Positions 1-10,400 of a stretch of DNA of 64,000 bases are shown in pieces. Source of the DNA: Nitrospira sp. KM1 (GTDB lineage Bacteria > Nitrospirota > Nitrospiria > Nitrospirales > Nitrospiraceae); the NCBI RefSeq assembly GCF_011405515.1, contig NZ_AP022671.1, positions 3,286,001 through 3,350,000 of the forward strand. Direction: 5' to 3'. Positions within the stretch are counted from its first letter, which is position 1, and each line of letters starts with the position of its first letter. Made by a program: the position numbers and the translations under genes. The notes under the pieces were generated by a model, which worked only from the letters and a program-made list of their open reading frames with translations, ran no database searches and had not been told where the DNA came from.

Positions 1-1
1 G

Positions 2-2167
2 CTTCTCTCTGCCCTATTTACTGATTATTTTTTGATAGAGCCAATGCGATCGTTTGCGATCGGTCAACCCTACCGGCTGGCCTTGGCTCTGTATGTCCTA
101 GAGGGGGTCCTGATCGGGTTTTTGAGCAGCCGGGCAAAATGGGCGTTAGATGCATTGCGAGAAAGCGAAGGGCGGTTTTCCAGGTTTATGCAGCACCTCC
201 CTGGTCTGGCATGGGTCAAAGATGAAGCCGGCCGGTATGTCTACGTCAATCCATCCGCCGAAGCCGCATTTGGTATGCCAAAGGAACACATCTATCTGAA
301 AACAGATGAAGACGTGTTTCCCATGGCAACAGCGCTCGAGTTTAAGACCAATGATGCAACCGTGAGAAACAGCGGCGTCGCTCTTCAAACGATTGAGAAA
401 ATGCAGCAGCACGATGGATATCATGAATCATTGGTCCATAAGTTTCCCATTCCAACCGATGCAGGCCATTCTCCGATGGTCGCGGGGATTGCCATTGATA
501 TCACGGCATACCGGCGCACTGAGTCCGCATTGGCGCACAGTGAACTGCGTTTCCGTATCATGGCAGATAGCGCGCCGGTATTGATCTGGATGGCCGATGT
601 GACACAGGCGTGCACGTGGGTGAATAAACCATGGTTGGATTTCACGGGCCGTTCAATGAACGAGGAATTGGGCGCCGGCTGGGCGGAGGGGATTCATCCG
701 GATGATCAAACAACGTGTCTGGGTATCTACAGGGAAGCCTTCGACGCCCGTCAACCGTTCACGCTGGAATACCGATTGCGCCGGCATGACGGCGTGTTCC
801 GTTGGATACTCGACAACGGGGTCCCCTGCTTTTTTGGAGACGGAACGTTTACCGGCTACATCGGTTCCTGTCTCGACATCACTGATCGGAAGGAACTTGA
901 ACTGTTCCTTGGCCAGAAGACCGAACGCCTGGAAGCCTTTTCGGCAAAACTCGAGCACCTCATCAACGAGCGCACAGCCGATCTCCGGCAATCCCAGATC
1001 CGCCTGCGCGCGCTCGCCACCGAGCTGAACCTTGCGGAGCAACGGGAACGCAAACGCTTAGCTGCGGAACTGCACGACGGTCTGGCGCAGATGTTGGTCG
1101 TCGCTCGCCTTCGACTGTCCGAGGTTCAAAAGTTATCCGGCGTGCAAACGGATTGCTCGGAACGTATCACGCAGGTTCAGCAGGAATTAGAGGGGTGTCT
1201 CAGCTATACGAAGACGCTCATCTCGAATTTGTATCCGCCGGTCTTACATGAGTTTGGACTAGCCTCTGCCCTGCGATGGCTTGCCGAACAGATGAAGCGA
1301 AGGAATCTTCTTGTCATGCTGGACCTCTGTGAGATTACCGATCTCAATATCCCGGAACATCAATCAGTCTTGCTCTACCAATCAGTACGAGAGCTGTTGA
1401 TCAATGTCACGAAATACGCGGGCGTCGATACTGCGTGGGTCCGAATGTATAGGAGTGAGTCCACCCTGTTCCTCGAAGTGCGCGACGCGGGCGTCGGCTT
1501 TACGGCCGAATCGCCTGATGGTTCTGCGACCACCAGCACATGGGCCGCCAAGTTTGGGTTGTTTAGCATTCGAGAGCGAATGAGGGCGTTGGGCGGTGCA
1601 CTCGCCATACAGTCGCAAGTAGGCCAAGGCACCGTGGCTACCATCAGCCTCCCGTTTAGCACCATGGCGATGCACGCATCGCCGGATTCTGTGGCTTCAG
1701 CTACTCTAGGGCCTCGACCACCCACCCCCCAGGGATTGTCGAAGCTTGTCGTCGATAAAATTCGTGTCATGCTCGTAGATGATCATGCAGTCATTCTCCA
1801 GGGACTTCGGAGTGTGCTCGAAACCTATCCGGACATTGAAGTCGTGGGAGAAGCGTCCGATGGACAGATCGCCATTACCAAGGCCGAGCAGTTACAACCG
1901 ACCGCCATTGTGATGGACATCAATATGCCCAACATGAATGGCATCGACGCCACCGCGCATATTACGAAGCGATTTCCTCAGATCGTGGTAATCGGCCTCT
2001 CGGTGAATGCGAATCAGCGAAATGAAGAACTGATGAAGGAAGCCGGTGCGGCAGTACTCATTCCGAAAGAAGCTGCTGTGGATAAGCTCTACCAGGCTAT
2101 TGAGCATTCGGTAAGAAGGAGCGCGTTCGACGACACTACACGCCACGTCAAACTTGATTTACCTTGA
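2..2167 (+). CDS. Hybrid PAS sensor histidine kinase with C-terminal receiver (5' end outside window)
   Basis: The frame is open from base 2, so the gene is cut by the left edge. The first ~45 visible residues (TDYF, then IEPMRSF and LEGVLIGFLSSR) resemble the end of a DUF4118/KdpD-like membrane sensor region; the TTG at 32 is probably internal. Counting from that TTG, two PAS domains follow (~45-160 and ~165-290), then a HisKA_3 domain with the phospho-accepting His in ELHDG (~348), a HATPase (N-box ELLINVTKYA, G-box FGLFSIRERM) and a NarL-type receiver with a normal Asp in VMDINMPNMNG (~629) and Lys in IPKEAA. No DNA-binding HTH follows. The layout is shared with the genes at 14531 and 46696. 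The input signal is unknown; phosphotransfer from His to the fused receiver is inferred from the family. Confidence 0.9.
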   Translation, partial: LLSALFTDYFLIEPMRSFAIGQPYRLALALYVLEGVLIGFLSSRAKWALDALRESEGRFSRFMQHLPGLAWVKDEAGRYVYVNPSAEAAFGMPKEHIYLKTDEDVFPMATALEFKTNDATVRNSGVALQTIEKMQQHDGYHESLVHKFPIPTDAGHSPMVAGIAIDITAYRRTESALAHSELRFRIMADSAPVLIWMADVTQACTWVNKPWLDFTGRSMNEELGAGWAEGIHPDDQTTCLGIYREAFDARQPFTLEYRLRRHDGVFRWILDNGVPCFFGDGTFTGYIGSCLDITDRKELELFLGQKTERLEAFSAKLEHLINERTADLRQSQIRLRALATELNLAEQRERKRLAAELHDGLAQMLVVARLRLSEVQKLSGVQTDCSERITQVQQELEGCLSYTKTLISNLYPPVLHEFGLASALRWLAEQMKRRNLLVMLDLCEITDLNIPEHQSVLLYQSVRELLINVTKYAGVDTAWVRMYRSESTLFLEVRDAGVGFTAESPDGSATTSTWAAKFGLFSIRERMRALGGALAIQSQVGQGTVATISLPFSTMAMHASPDSVASATLGPRPPTPQGLSKLVVDKIRVMLVDDHAVILQGLRSVLETYPDIEVVGEASDGQIAITKAEQLQPTAIVMDINMPNMNGIDATAHITKRFPQIVVIGLSVNANQRNEELMKEAGAAVLIPKEAAVDKLYQAIEHSVRRSAFDDTTRHVKLDLP

Positions 2168-2251
2168 GCCGCATGCCGGTGCACAGTTCCTCTATGCCTA
2201 CCGCTCGCATACTGGGTTTTCCGCGTGACCCAACCTCGTTGTCATCATCAC

Positions 2252-3436
2252 CTAGGTCAGGGTCGGCAGTGGGCTCAGAGGGTTTTTTTGTGCAGTGATA
2301 TCCTCCGCAATCCCGGCGATCCGATATACCAGGCCTGCCTGATCGCGAATCGGGAAAGCTCTATCCCAAATCCAGCGGATGGTCCCGTCTGGCCGAATGA
2401 TGCGGTACTCAACGTCGTAGGCTCCAGGGATCTGTTGCGTGAGCCTGGCTTGCCGGATGCGAGGTAGGTCATCGGGATGGATCGCGTCCAGCCAGGACTG
2501 CGGAGACGCATACAGGCTGCTGCAGGTGCGTCCCCAGATGTCCTCATAGGCAGGACTAATGTAAATCGTTTGCGTTTTTGCCGGATCGGTCATCCAAAAA
2601 ACCTCTCGAATGTGCTCGGTCAATTGCCTGAACAGCTCATGGCTTTCCCGCAATGTCTCTTCCGCGCGCCGGCGCTCGGTAATGTCCTGGGCCAACACCA
2701 GAACCCCCATGATCGTCCCTTGTCTATCACGGTAGGGCACTTTATCGGTTTGCACCCAGCGCTTCTCTCCCGAGGCCGTTTGATACAACTCGACGATGCC
2801 GAGTTTGGACTGGCCCGATGTAATCACCACCAGATCATCCTGGTAATATTGTTCCGCTTCCTCGGGATAGAGCGCATAGGTGGACTGGCCTTCGATTTCC
2901 GCCACCGTCTTGTTGATGGATTCTGCCGCTCGTCGATTCGCCCGCACGATGCAGTTGTGAGTGTCCTTGTACCACACCATGGCCGGAATCAAGTCCAACA
3001 ACGCCTGCTGTTCGATCTGAGACCGAAGCAGCCTTCGTTCCATGTGTTCCTCTCGGACCGCCGCGGCCGGACCGATCGCGCCGCGCAGCATCGCCTTGAG
3101 TTCCTCTCGGTCAAAGGGCTTATCAAGCCAGGCAAACGCGCCGAGCTGGATTGCCTGTGCTTTCCGCTCCTTGGTGGGGAGGGCTGATAGGATGAGGACA
3201 GGCACTCGTGGATCGGCTTTTTTCAAGACCGGGAGTATCGAGAGGCCATCTTGATCGGGCAATCCCACATCTAAGATTATGGTGTCAAAGTGCTGGTGCG
3301 TCGCTCTGGCAAGCGCCTCCACTCCGGTGGAAACGGACTGCACCAGGTAGCCCTCATGCTCCAAGAGATCCTGGACGGCCTGACAGATGTCCGGATTATC
3401 ATCCACAATGAGCACAGAGGGATTAACAGGGGCCAT
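2252..3436 (-). CDS. Receiver-PAS-PAS protein without kinase domain
   Basis: An N-terminal canonical receiver (VLIVDDNPD, phospho-acceptor Asp in IILDVGLPDQDG, Lys in WLDKPFD) occupies about residues 5-125. Two PAS domains follow (~145-260, ending AQDITERRRAEE, and ~265-385, ending AEDITAQK). The protein stops right after the second PAS domain, so there is no histidine kinase, GGDEF or EAL output. Start: ATG at 3436 has GAGG nine bases upstream; a GTG at 3451 is the alternative. It may act as an adaptor that senses through PAS and is gated by phosphorylation (inference). It converges with the hybrid kinase that ends at 2167. Confidence 0.82.
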   Translation of the reverse strand: MAPVNPSVLIVDDNPDICQAVQDLLEHEGYLVQSVSTGVEALARATHQHFDTIILDVGLPDQDGLSILPVLKKADPRVPVLILSALPTKERKAQAIQLGAFAWLDKPFDREELKAMLRGAIGPAAAVREEHMERRLLRSQIEQQALLDLIPAMVWYKDTHNCIVRANRRAAESINKTVAEIEGQSTYALYPEEAEQYYQDDLVVITSGQSKLGIVELYQTASGEKRWVQTDKVPYRDRQGTIMGVLVLAQDITERRRAEETLRESHELFRQLTEHIREVFWMTDPAKTQTIYISPAYEDIWGRTCSSLYASPQSWLDAIHPDDLPRIRQARLTQQIPGAYDVEYRIIRPDGTIRWIWDRAFPIRDQAGLVYRIAGIAEDITAQKNPLSPLPTLT

Positions 3437-3451
3437 AGAGCCCGACCTCAC

Positions 3452-4296
3452 GAAACTTGTCTTCCTTCTATCAAAACCACAACGTCATCCAGCCCATAGC
3501 GCACCGGCCGATCTCTTTCTCCCAGAGTGTATTCCTTTGACTTGTCATCAAGTGCACTCAAGACGGAGCATCACGACTTCTGCTTTTGGTAATACCCTAC
3601 TGCGTTCTGTTTTCCAGACCCTGTAGACTGCCGCCATGGAGCATCCTGGGCCGGATGCAATGCAAATAGATACTTGGCGAACGCGTGCACCGCAATCCTG
3701 ATGCCAGACTGCGTCCTCAGGCTTAGAGGATTGTTGAACCTTCAATAATTGCGGGTGGATATGCAGGAGCGGGCTTCTAACTGATTGTTTCCTATCACAG
3801 ATCAGAGACAGCGTTGCGAATCACATTCGATTCAAATTGAATCACAACAGATTCAAGCATTGCATAGAAGTGCTGCGAGACAGACAGCTGAACAAGAGGA
3901 AAGTTCAAGCCAGGGTTGCATAGCCAATCAAAGCTATTTTGCCTCCCAGATAACCCGCAATAGCGAAAACAGCGCAGCACTTGTGAATGAGGCGAAGATG
4001 ACGACGACCCACATGGAGATTCCTCCTTCGTTCGTTTCCGAAGCAGCTAGCGATTCAGTCATTTGAGGTGAAGGAGCCTGTTCATCGAGCATCTTGTAGA
4101 GCAATCCTGGTGCCGCAGCATCATCAGATGGAGAATTGCCATCACAGCAGTGATTTCAGAGGGATATACATTGAGTAGCTTTCCGTTGGAAGGTTCTTGT
4201 TTAAATGCGCGACCCGCCCAGTGAATTGAATAAGATTACGAACGAATCATTACCGATTCTGGAAAGGACGTAAAGCGAGCCCGGCTGCGACTAAGG
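3452..4296. other. Gene-poor stretch with one possible small peptide gene
   Basis: About 850 bases between two minus-strand genes. Base composition looks more A+T-rich than in the flanking genes. Apart from the 27-codon frame at 3934-4014, I see no frame with a convincing ribosome site and no clear terminator. Confidence 0.5.
3934..4014 (-). CDS. Possible 26-residue single-span membrane peptide
   Basis: A short frame with a near-perfect Shine-Dalgarno sequence (AAGGAGGA, six bases before the ATG at 4014). The translation begins MWVVVIFASF, continues with hydrophobic residues through about residue 22 and ends with the charged tail RVIWEAK, which is the pattern of a one-span inner-membrane peptide. 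It is too short for standard gene callers. No function can be assigned. Doubt remains because the stretch has no recognised homologue and the codon sample is tiny. Confidence 0.45.
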   Translation of the reverse strand: MWVVVIFASFTSAALFSLLRVIWEAK

Positions 4297-5880
4297 TTAC
4301 CCTGTCCGCTCTTGGGGTGGAGGGAGCCAAGAGGTCTTAGCTCCTCTGAGTCCGATCAGGACCGCATCGCCCGATTGAGCGACCAACCGACCGTTCGAGA
4401 GGAGAAATTGCTTGAATTCCTCTGACAGTTTGTATCCCCACAAATAATCATATTTGGAGAAAATCGTCCCCCAATTCACGTGATCAAAGGCGGTGTCCCG
4501 TTCGACTTGGACATAGTCGGTTTGGGCCGATCGCATGTGTAGAGGGTGGGCTTCGTCCCAGGCATAGAGAGTTGGAACGAATGCATGCCGGTAGATAGTC
4601 GCATAGTGGGGCGTAAAGAAGAAATGCATGTCCCAAAGCCAGCTTCGAGCCGCTGATTGATCATGCACAACCATTGGATACAACCGAGCGCCGTCCGGTA
4701 ACTGGTCAAGCATGCGGACCTGCGTCTGCACCTCCTGGCCGATACGGTCCCAATAGTGCCAAACCACTCCGACCCGCAGGACGGAAAGGCCCAACAACCC
4801 TATAATTACATAGCGTCCAATCTTCTTCGACGCATGGATATGGATTGCCAACAGCAGCAAGATGGCCGCGGGGAGGAGAAAACGCCGGTCCAAGTAACTC
4901 GAGCGGATGCCTCCGCTCATGGGCGAGACTACATAGAGAGCCAGTAAGATGGCGCCGATCCAAGATAGCTCCCAATTGACGAAGTGGATTGCCTTCGCTT
5001 TAACAGAGAGAAGCACTAACAACATGAAGACAGATGCGAGACCGAGGTCGATGACCAGGTTGTAGCTGAGAAATGGGTAGAGCAGCCCCGTGAGCTTCTT
5101 CTCGAGCAGGGGGTGCCACCATTCCATGGGCTCTTGGTGTTGGATTCCTAAACCATACAAGCAATAAGTCGCTGCCGGAGGGAATAGCGGCAGAAGACCT
5201 AACACATGCTCCAGCTTGAGAGATCCGGTCTTCATCATATGAATCCCTGTCAGAAATCCGAGAGCGATGAACAAGAACACGAACGCTGAGAGATGGGAGA
5301 CATAGCAGAGCACGGCAAGCATCGAGATGGTGAGGAGTCGGTGGACTGTCCAGCGTGAACAGAAGCGCATCCACATGGCGAGCGTGATAAAAAACAATCC
5401 CAGCCCGAACATGTAGTTCACAAATCCGTAGGAAAAAGAGAAATTGTACGTGAAGAACGTGGCGGCCAGGGCACTCCAGTGGGGGCGCCCATAGATGGCA
5501 AGTCCCAACACATGAAGTCCCAGATTGAACGCAAGAATAATAAGCGAAAGGAAGGCCTTGCTCGATGTCTCTATGCTCACGATATTTCTGAGTGCAGGTA
5601 CGATCAGATCAATGGCCAAATTGGGAATAGGTCGCCCGTCGCGCTCATACGTGGCCTGATACAATGTGTTCTCACTGTATTCATGCAGAATAGCGGCCCG
5701 AGCCAAATGATTGGGGTAGTCATGCATAGCGGGGTAGCGCGTGAACCAGATCGGGCAGAGCTGAAGCAGGAGCAGAACCGTGAAGATCAGGTAGTAGGGT
5801 CGCTGTTCGTCAAAGCGGTAACAAGATAAACGGCTCTGAGATTCGTGATTGGACATGAAAGGTTGTGGTGCGCGCGCCAC
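4297..5880 (-). CDS. Polytopic membrane protein, GT-C glycosyltransferase-like
   Basis: About 527 residues with roughly ten to twelve hydrophobic spans. The first loop after the first span carries PAMHDYPNHLARA, an acidic motif placed like the catalytic loop of GT-C glycosyltransferases such as PMT/ArnT relatives. A soluble C-terminal segment of ~120 residues follows (YPMVVHDQSAARSWLWDMH onward). The GTG at 5880 is supported by AAGGAG a few bases upstream; ATG at 5856 is an alternative without a good site. Transfer of a sugar from a lipid carrier outside the cytoplasmic membrane is inferred from topology and the motif only. No glycan gene cluster surrounds it. Confidence 0.72.
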   Translation of the reverse strand: MARAPQPFMSNHESQSRLSCYRFDEQRPYYLIFTVLLLLQLCPIWFTRYPAMHDYPNHLARAAILHEYSENTLYQATYERDGRPIPNLAIDLIVPALRNIVSIETSSKAFLSLIILAFNLGLHVLGLAIYGRPHWSALAATFFTYNFSFSYGFVNYMFGLGLFFITLAMWMRFCSRWTVHRLLTISMLAVLCYVSHLSAFVFLFIALGFLTGIHMMKTGSLKLEHVLGLLPLFPPAATYCLYGLGIQHQEPMEWWHPLLEKKLTGLLYPFLSYNLVIDLGLASVFMLLVLLSVKAKAIHFVNWELSWIGAILLALYVVSPMSGGIRSSYLDRRFLLPAAILLLLAIHIHASKKIGRYVIIGLLGLSVLRVGVVWHYWDRIGQEVQTQVRMLDQLPDGARLYPMVVHDQSAARSWLWDMHFFFTPHYATIYRHAFVPTLYAWDEAHPLHMRSAQTDYVQVERDTAFDHVNWGTIFSKYDYLWGYKLSEEFKQFLLSNGRLVAQSGDAVLIGLRGAKTSWLPPPQERTG

Positions 5881-6140
5881 GCGACTCCTTCATGATTAAA
5901 CGTATTCCATGCCCGGCTCTTGTGCACGTCTCACCTCTTACAATACGACGGCTTCCGCCCTTCGTAAACCCGTTTCATGCCTGCCTTTCAGTTAAGCAAT
6001 GACTCGTCCAACTGCTCAGCCCATGAAGGAACAGCGAGTCGGACCTTGATCGTCCTCTGATCAGCACTCCGGATCGTCGCTGTGATCCGCCTCACCTCCC
6101 TGCAAACTGGCTCCCAGCAAGGTTAGATTCCCGGTTGATC

Positions 6141-6638
6141 ATGGGAGACTCCGCGTCGAGAATTGTTTGCATGGATCCGGAAGGCTTGCTGAGCGTTCTC
6201 TTCGTGGACAGCGACGATGAAGCCCGGCAGTACTTCGCGGACAGGCTCAAACTATCTTCCCCGCATTACCACATTGTCCAAGCAATTAGCGGCCAACGCG
6301 GGAAAGAGATCTATCGGGCCGTTCCCCTTGATTGCGTGATTCTGGAATTAGATCTTGCTGACATGTCTGGATTTGAGCTGCTCATTCATTTGGTTCCCAT
6401 CGCCCGACATCCCCAAATTCCTGTGATTGTCCTGACCCGAGTTCTGAATCTTGATCTTATTGACCTTGCGATTGAGAACGGGGCTTTCGCCGGGCTGCGC
6501 AAGAGCGCGACGACGGGTGACATGCTGGACGTTATGGTGAGAAGAGGTGTGGCGACGATTGTGCCTGCTCGAAAGCAGTCCGGCTCCGATCGATGGCCAA
6601 CGAACCGGTTTGCCAAAGGCCAGGATAGGGATCACTGA
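6141..6638 (+). CDS. Atypical single-domain receiver with Glu at the phosphorylation site
   Basis: A stand-alone receiver fold of 165 residues. With the ATG at 6141, the pocket reads D23-S24 (FVDSDD), E69 in place of the phospho-acceptor Asp (VILELDLADMSG), T99 (VIVLT) and K121 (GLRKS). Spacings E-T 30 and T-K 22 equal those of CheY, so E69 aligns with CheY Asp57. One of the two Mg-binding acids is Ser. It belongs to the six-member paralogous set in this window and is closest in its N-terminus to the gene at 20653 (both have M[DE]PE[GS]L). Start uncertain: TTG 6135, ATG 6141 or ATG 6171; none has a strong ribosome site. There is no output domain. Confidence 0.8.
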   Translation: MGDSASRIVCMDPEGLLSVLFVDSDDEARQYFADRLKLSSPHYHIVQAISGQRGKEIYRAVPLDCVILELDLADMSGFELLIHLVPIARHPQIPVIVLTRVLNLDLIDLAIENGAFAGLRKSATTGDMLDVMVRRGVATIVPARKQSGSDRWPTNRFAKGQDRDH

Positions 6639-6894
6639 TCACTTTGGCGGTCGCCCGCCACAACACCTGCGCACAGATCTGATCCACCCACAGTCTGCTC
6701 ACTCCCCATTTGTCCCCGCGCCGCATTTCGGGTATAGAACACCATGTGATCAAACGGTGTGGTGGTGCCCTTGACGTTGGGGGGGTCTCAGAGAACCGAT
6801 CTCTACATGTCCATGGACTGGCGGTACTGCCTTGCCTGTAGTAACGATTCACGGTATCGTGACATTTTTAGTCAACACTTACATTGGTGCATCT

Positions 6895-7407
6895 ATGAAA
6901 AAAGTGCTGATCGCATTCACGTTCGTGTGCCTCAATTTCGGCTTCGCGCAGGCGGCAACTCCAATCCAGCGTGATTCGTTGCGCTACCTTCCTGGCGTTG
7001 CGGTCATCATTGAGGAAGTTCCCGCAGATGCTAAAGCGGATGGTTTATCGGAAGATCTGATTCGTGCCGCCGCAGACCGTTCGTTGCAATCAAGCCGGGT
7101 GACGGTTCTCACTCCGGCTGAACAGGCGAATACCCCGTCTAAACCTTCTTTGTACGTGCGAGTGAGCACGTACAGGATACGGTCAGGCCTCTATGCGTAT
7201 GCTGTCACGGTCGCACTCAAGCAATCAGTGATCTTGGCGCATCGGCCGCAGCGAACCATGGTGGCTACGACGTGGGAAGAAGGTGTGATTGGGACGCCTG
7301 GCCCTAACAATTTACATCAGGCTACCAAAGCGGTTGAAGATCTTGTAACGGTTTTTGTGAGGGATTTTCAGGCTGCCAATAACCAGGATGCCGTGCGAGA
7401 AGAATAG
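6895..7407 (+). CDS. Exported protein of unknown function
   Basis: Begins MKKVLIAFTFVCLNFGFAQA, a clear Sec signal peptide likely cut after AQA, which fixes the ATG at 6895 rather than an upstream frame extension. The mature ~150-residue part has alternating beta-like stretches (LYVRVSTYRI, YAYAVTVALKQSV) and no Cys. I do not recognise the family. It sits alone on this strand and converges with the RND pump gene. Probably periplasmic. The ribosome site is weak. Confidence 0.72.
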   Translation: MKKVLIAFTFVCLNFGFAQAATPIQRDSLRYLPGVAVIIEEVPADAKADGLSEDLIRAAADRSLQSSRVTVLTPAEQANTPSKPSLYVRVSTYRIRSGLYAYAVTVALKQSVILAHRPQRTMVATTWEEGVIGTPGPNNLHQATKAVEDLVTVFVRDFQAANNQDAVREE

Positions 7408-7472
7408 CAAACACACACCAACTCCCCATGAGCGGCCGTTGGCGTACTGGATCCGGCGACAGCTCAACGAAA

Positions 7473-10400
7473 TTATAGCGGCCGATCTTCAAGGGATTCC
7501 TCTTCGAGACCGGTCATGTCAGCTTCTGCGCGTGGTGGATCGAACCATGGAAACAGGGCTGGGATCACAAGCAGGGTGAGTGGTGTTGACGTGAGTAAGC
7601 CTCCGATGACGACAACGGCCAAAGGACGTTGAACTTCCGAGCCGATGCCATGCGCAAACGCCAATGGGATCAGTGCAAGCAGTGCCACCAAGGCTGTCAT
7701 GAGGACCGGACGAAAGCGAAGCAAACAACCATTGATGATGGCTTGATCGCTTGGCTCTCCGCCTTCGCGTAATTTGACGATGTAGGACACCAATACGATG
7801 CCATTGAGCACGGCAACGCCGAACAGGTTGATGAATCCCACAGAGGCTGGAACGCTCAGATATTCTCCCGTTATCCACAGAGCCAGAATGCCGCCGACCA
7901 TCGCAAAAGGGAGGTTGAGGATAATGAGCGCGGCGTACCGGATGGAGTTGAAGGAAATGTACAAAAGGAAAAAAATCAATCCAATCGTCAACGGCACGAT
8001 CACGCGTAACCGTGCCATGGCATGCTGCATGTTTTGGAAGGAGCCTCCCCAGGTGATGCTGTATCCCGGAGGCAGTCGAACTTGGTCCTGAATCTTCTTC
8101 GATGCTTCCGCAACGATGCCTTCAATGTCCCGGCCGAACGTGTTAAATCCGACATATATCCGGCGCTGCAACCCTTCACGACTGATCACTGAAGGTCCTT
8201 GACGTATTTCGATCTTCGCGACGTCACTCAACGGAACGATGGCGCCGTCAGGCGCTTTGAGCAGAATCTCCCGCAAGTCTTCGACGCTATCCCGGTATTG
8301 TTCGGCATAGCGCACGATGAGTTGAAACCGTCGTTGCCCTTCATATACTTCTGTGGCCGGCGTCTCGCCGATGGCGGTGCTGATGATGTCGCGAATCTCG
8401 GCAATATTGATGGCGTGCCTGGCGATGAGATCGCGGTTGATCTCGATCGTGACATATTCCTGACCGAACAACTGCTCCACGCGTGTATCCTTCACGCCGG
8501 GCGTCAACGCCAGAATGGCTTGGATCCCATGAGCCGTTTTTCTCAGCACATCCAAATCTTCCCCGATAATCTTGACGGTGGCTTCTGACCGCACCCCCGA
8601 CAGAAATTCATCCACCCGTTGCTGAATGGGTTGCGTAAGCAAGAAACTCGCGCCCCGGATTGTTTCGAGCCGGCGACGGATGGCGTCATCCAATTCCGAT
8701 TTGCGACTGGCCGTCGTCCAAGTCTCGATCGGTGAAAACGAGACGATAGGATCACTGACGTTCACTTCCTGCGGATCATTCCCGAGCTCAGAGCGTCCGA
8801 TCTTGGACACGACTCTGGTCACCTCGGGAAATTCCAGCAGCGTGCGATGCACCGTCTTTTCCACCTCGATCGACTGGTCCAGCGCAATGCTCGGAAGGCG
8901 TATGACCTGAGGAGTGAGCGCCCCTTCGTTGAGGATAGGGATGAATTCGCCGCCGAGGAATGGGAAGATCAGCACCGCAGCGAGAAGCAGAATCCCCACC
9001 ATGCTCAGCAGAATCGGACGGTGTCTCATCGCCCAGTGCAAGGCGGGCAGGTAGGCTCGCTTCCCCCATCGGACCAGGGGGCCTTCCTCATGACCGCCAC
9101 CCTTGAGCAAAACGAGGCACAGCACCGGCGAGAGTGTGAGAGACAACAGCAACGAAGCGAACAAGGCAATGATAATGGTCAGTGCCAAGGGGGAAAACAT
9201 CTTGCCTTCCATCCCTGCCAACGAAAGCAGTGGCAGGAACGTCAGGGCGATGATGAGCTCTCCGAACATGCTCGGCGCGCGCACTTCCAGAACAGCTCGA
9301 CGAACAATAGGCAGGCGCTGCAGGAGCGAGCGCACTTTATCGGTAGGGAGGGAGTTGAGATGGCGCTCGACATTTTCGACTTGAATGATGGCTGCATCCG
9401 CAATCATGCCAATCGAGATGGCCAAACCGCCGAGAGACATTAAATTAGCGGAAAGACCGGCAGTTTTCATGATGATAAACGTCATTAACGGAGCCACGAT
9501 GAGGACGAGAGCGACAGCGAGCGAACTTCGAAGATGACCGAGAAAGAGAAAGAGAATAATGACGACGAACGTCACGCCTTCCAGCAATGCTTTGTACACG
9601 GTTTTCAGGGCCGCGGTAATGAGCTCGATGCGATCATAGAACGGCACGATCCGAAGACCGTCGGGCAACAGACGTTTCTCATGTATCTCATCAATCTTAT
9701 GCTTGACCGATTCCACGACCTCCTTGGCATTGGCCCCACGAAGCATGAGGACCATGGCCGACACGACCTCCCGCTTCCCATCGACCACAGCCGCGCCATG
9801 GCGTACAGCGTGACCGATCTCTACGTCGGCGACATCATGCACGCGAATCGGAGTGCCATTAAACTCTTTGAGCACGATGTTTTCGATATCCTTGACGCTC
9901 GTGATGAGGCCGATGCCACGGACGATGTATTTCTCGCCGTGCTTCTCCATGAGACTGCCCGCGGCGTTGGCATTATTCCGCTCCACCGCTTGGAACACCT
10001 CATGCAAAGCCAAATCGTACTTTCTCAAGAGACCCGGGTTGATCAGGACTTGATACTGTTTGACGAATCCGCCCATGGAATTGACTTCCACCACGCCGGG
10101 CAAACCTTTCAGCAATGGCCGGATAACCCAGTCCTGCAGCGTGCGGCGCTCGGTGAGAACGGCTTCGGTCATCTCGCGGGTATCGTCGTTGGGGCCTTCG
10201 AGAAAGAACTGATAGACCTCGCCGAGCCCCGTGGTATTTGGAACGAGCGAGGTCGTGATGCCCTTAGGAAGAGATTCTTTGGCTTCGAGGACCCTCTCCA
10301 AGACGATCTGTCTCGCCAAATAGATATCAACATCGTCTTCGAACACGACATCGATCATGGAAAGGCCTACTTTTGAAAGTGATCGGATTTCCTTCAGTCC

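Noticed and set aside
9534-10376. A 280-codon plus-strand open frame.
   Set aside because: Antisense to the RND transporter, whose family motifs are unambiguous.
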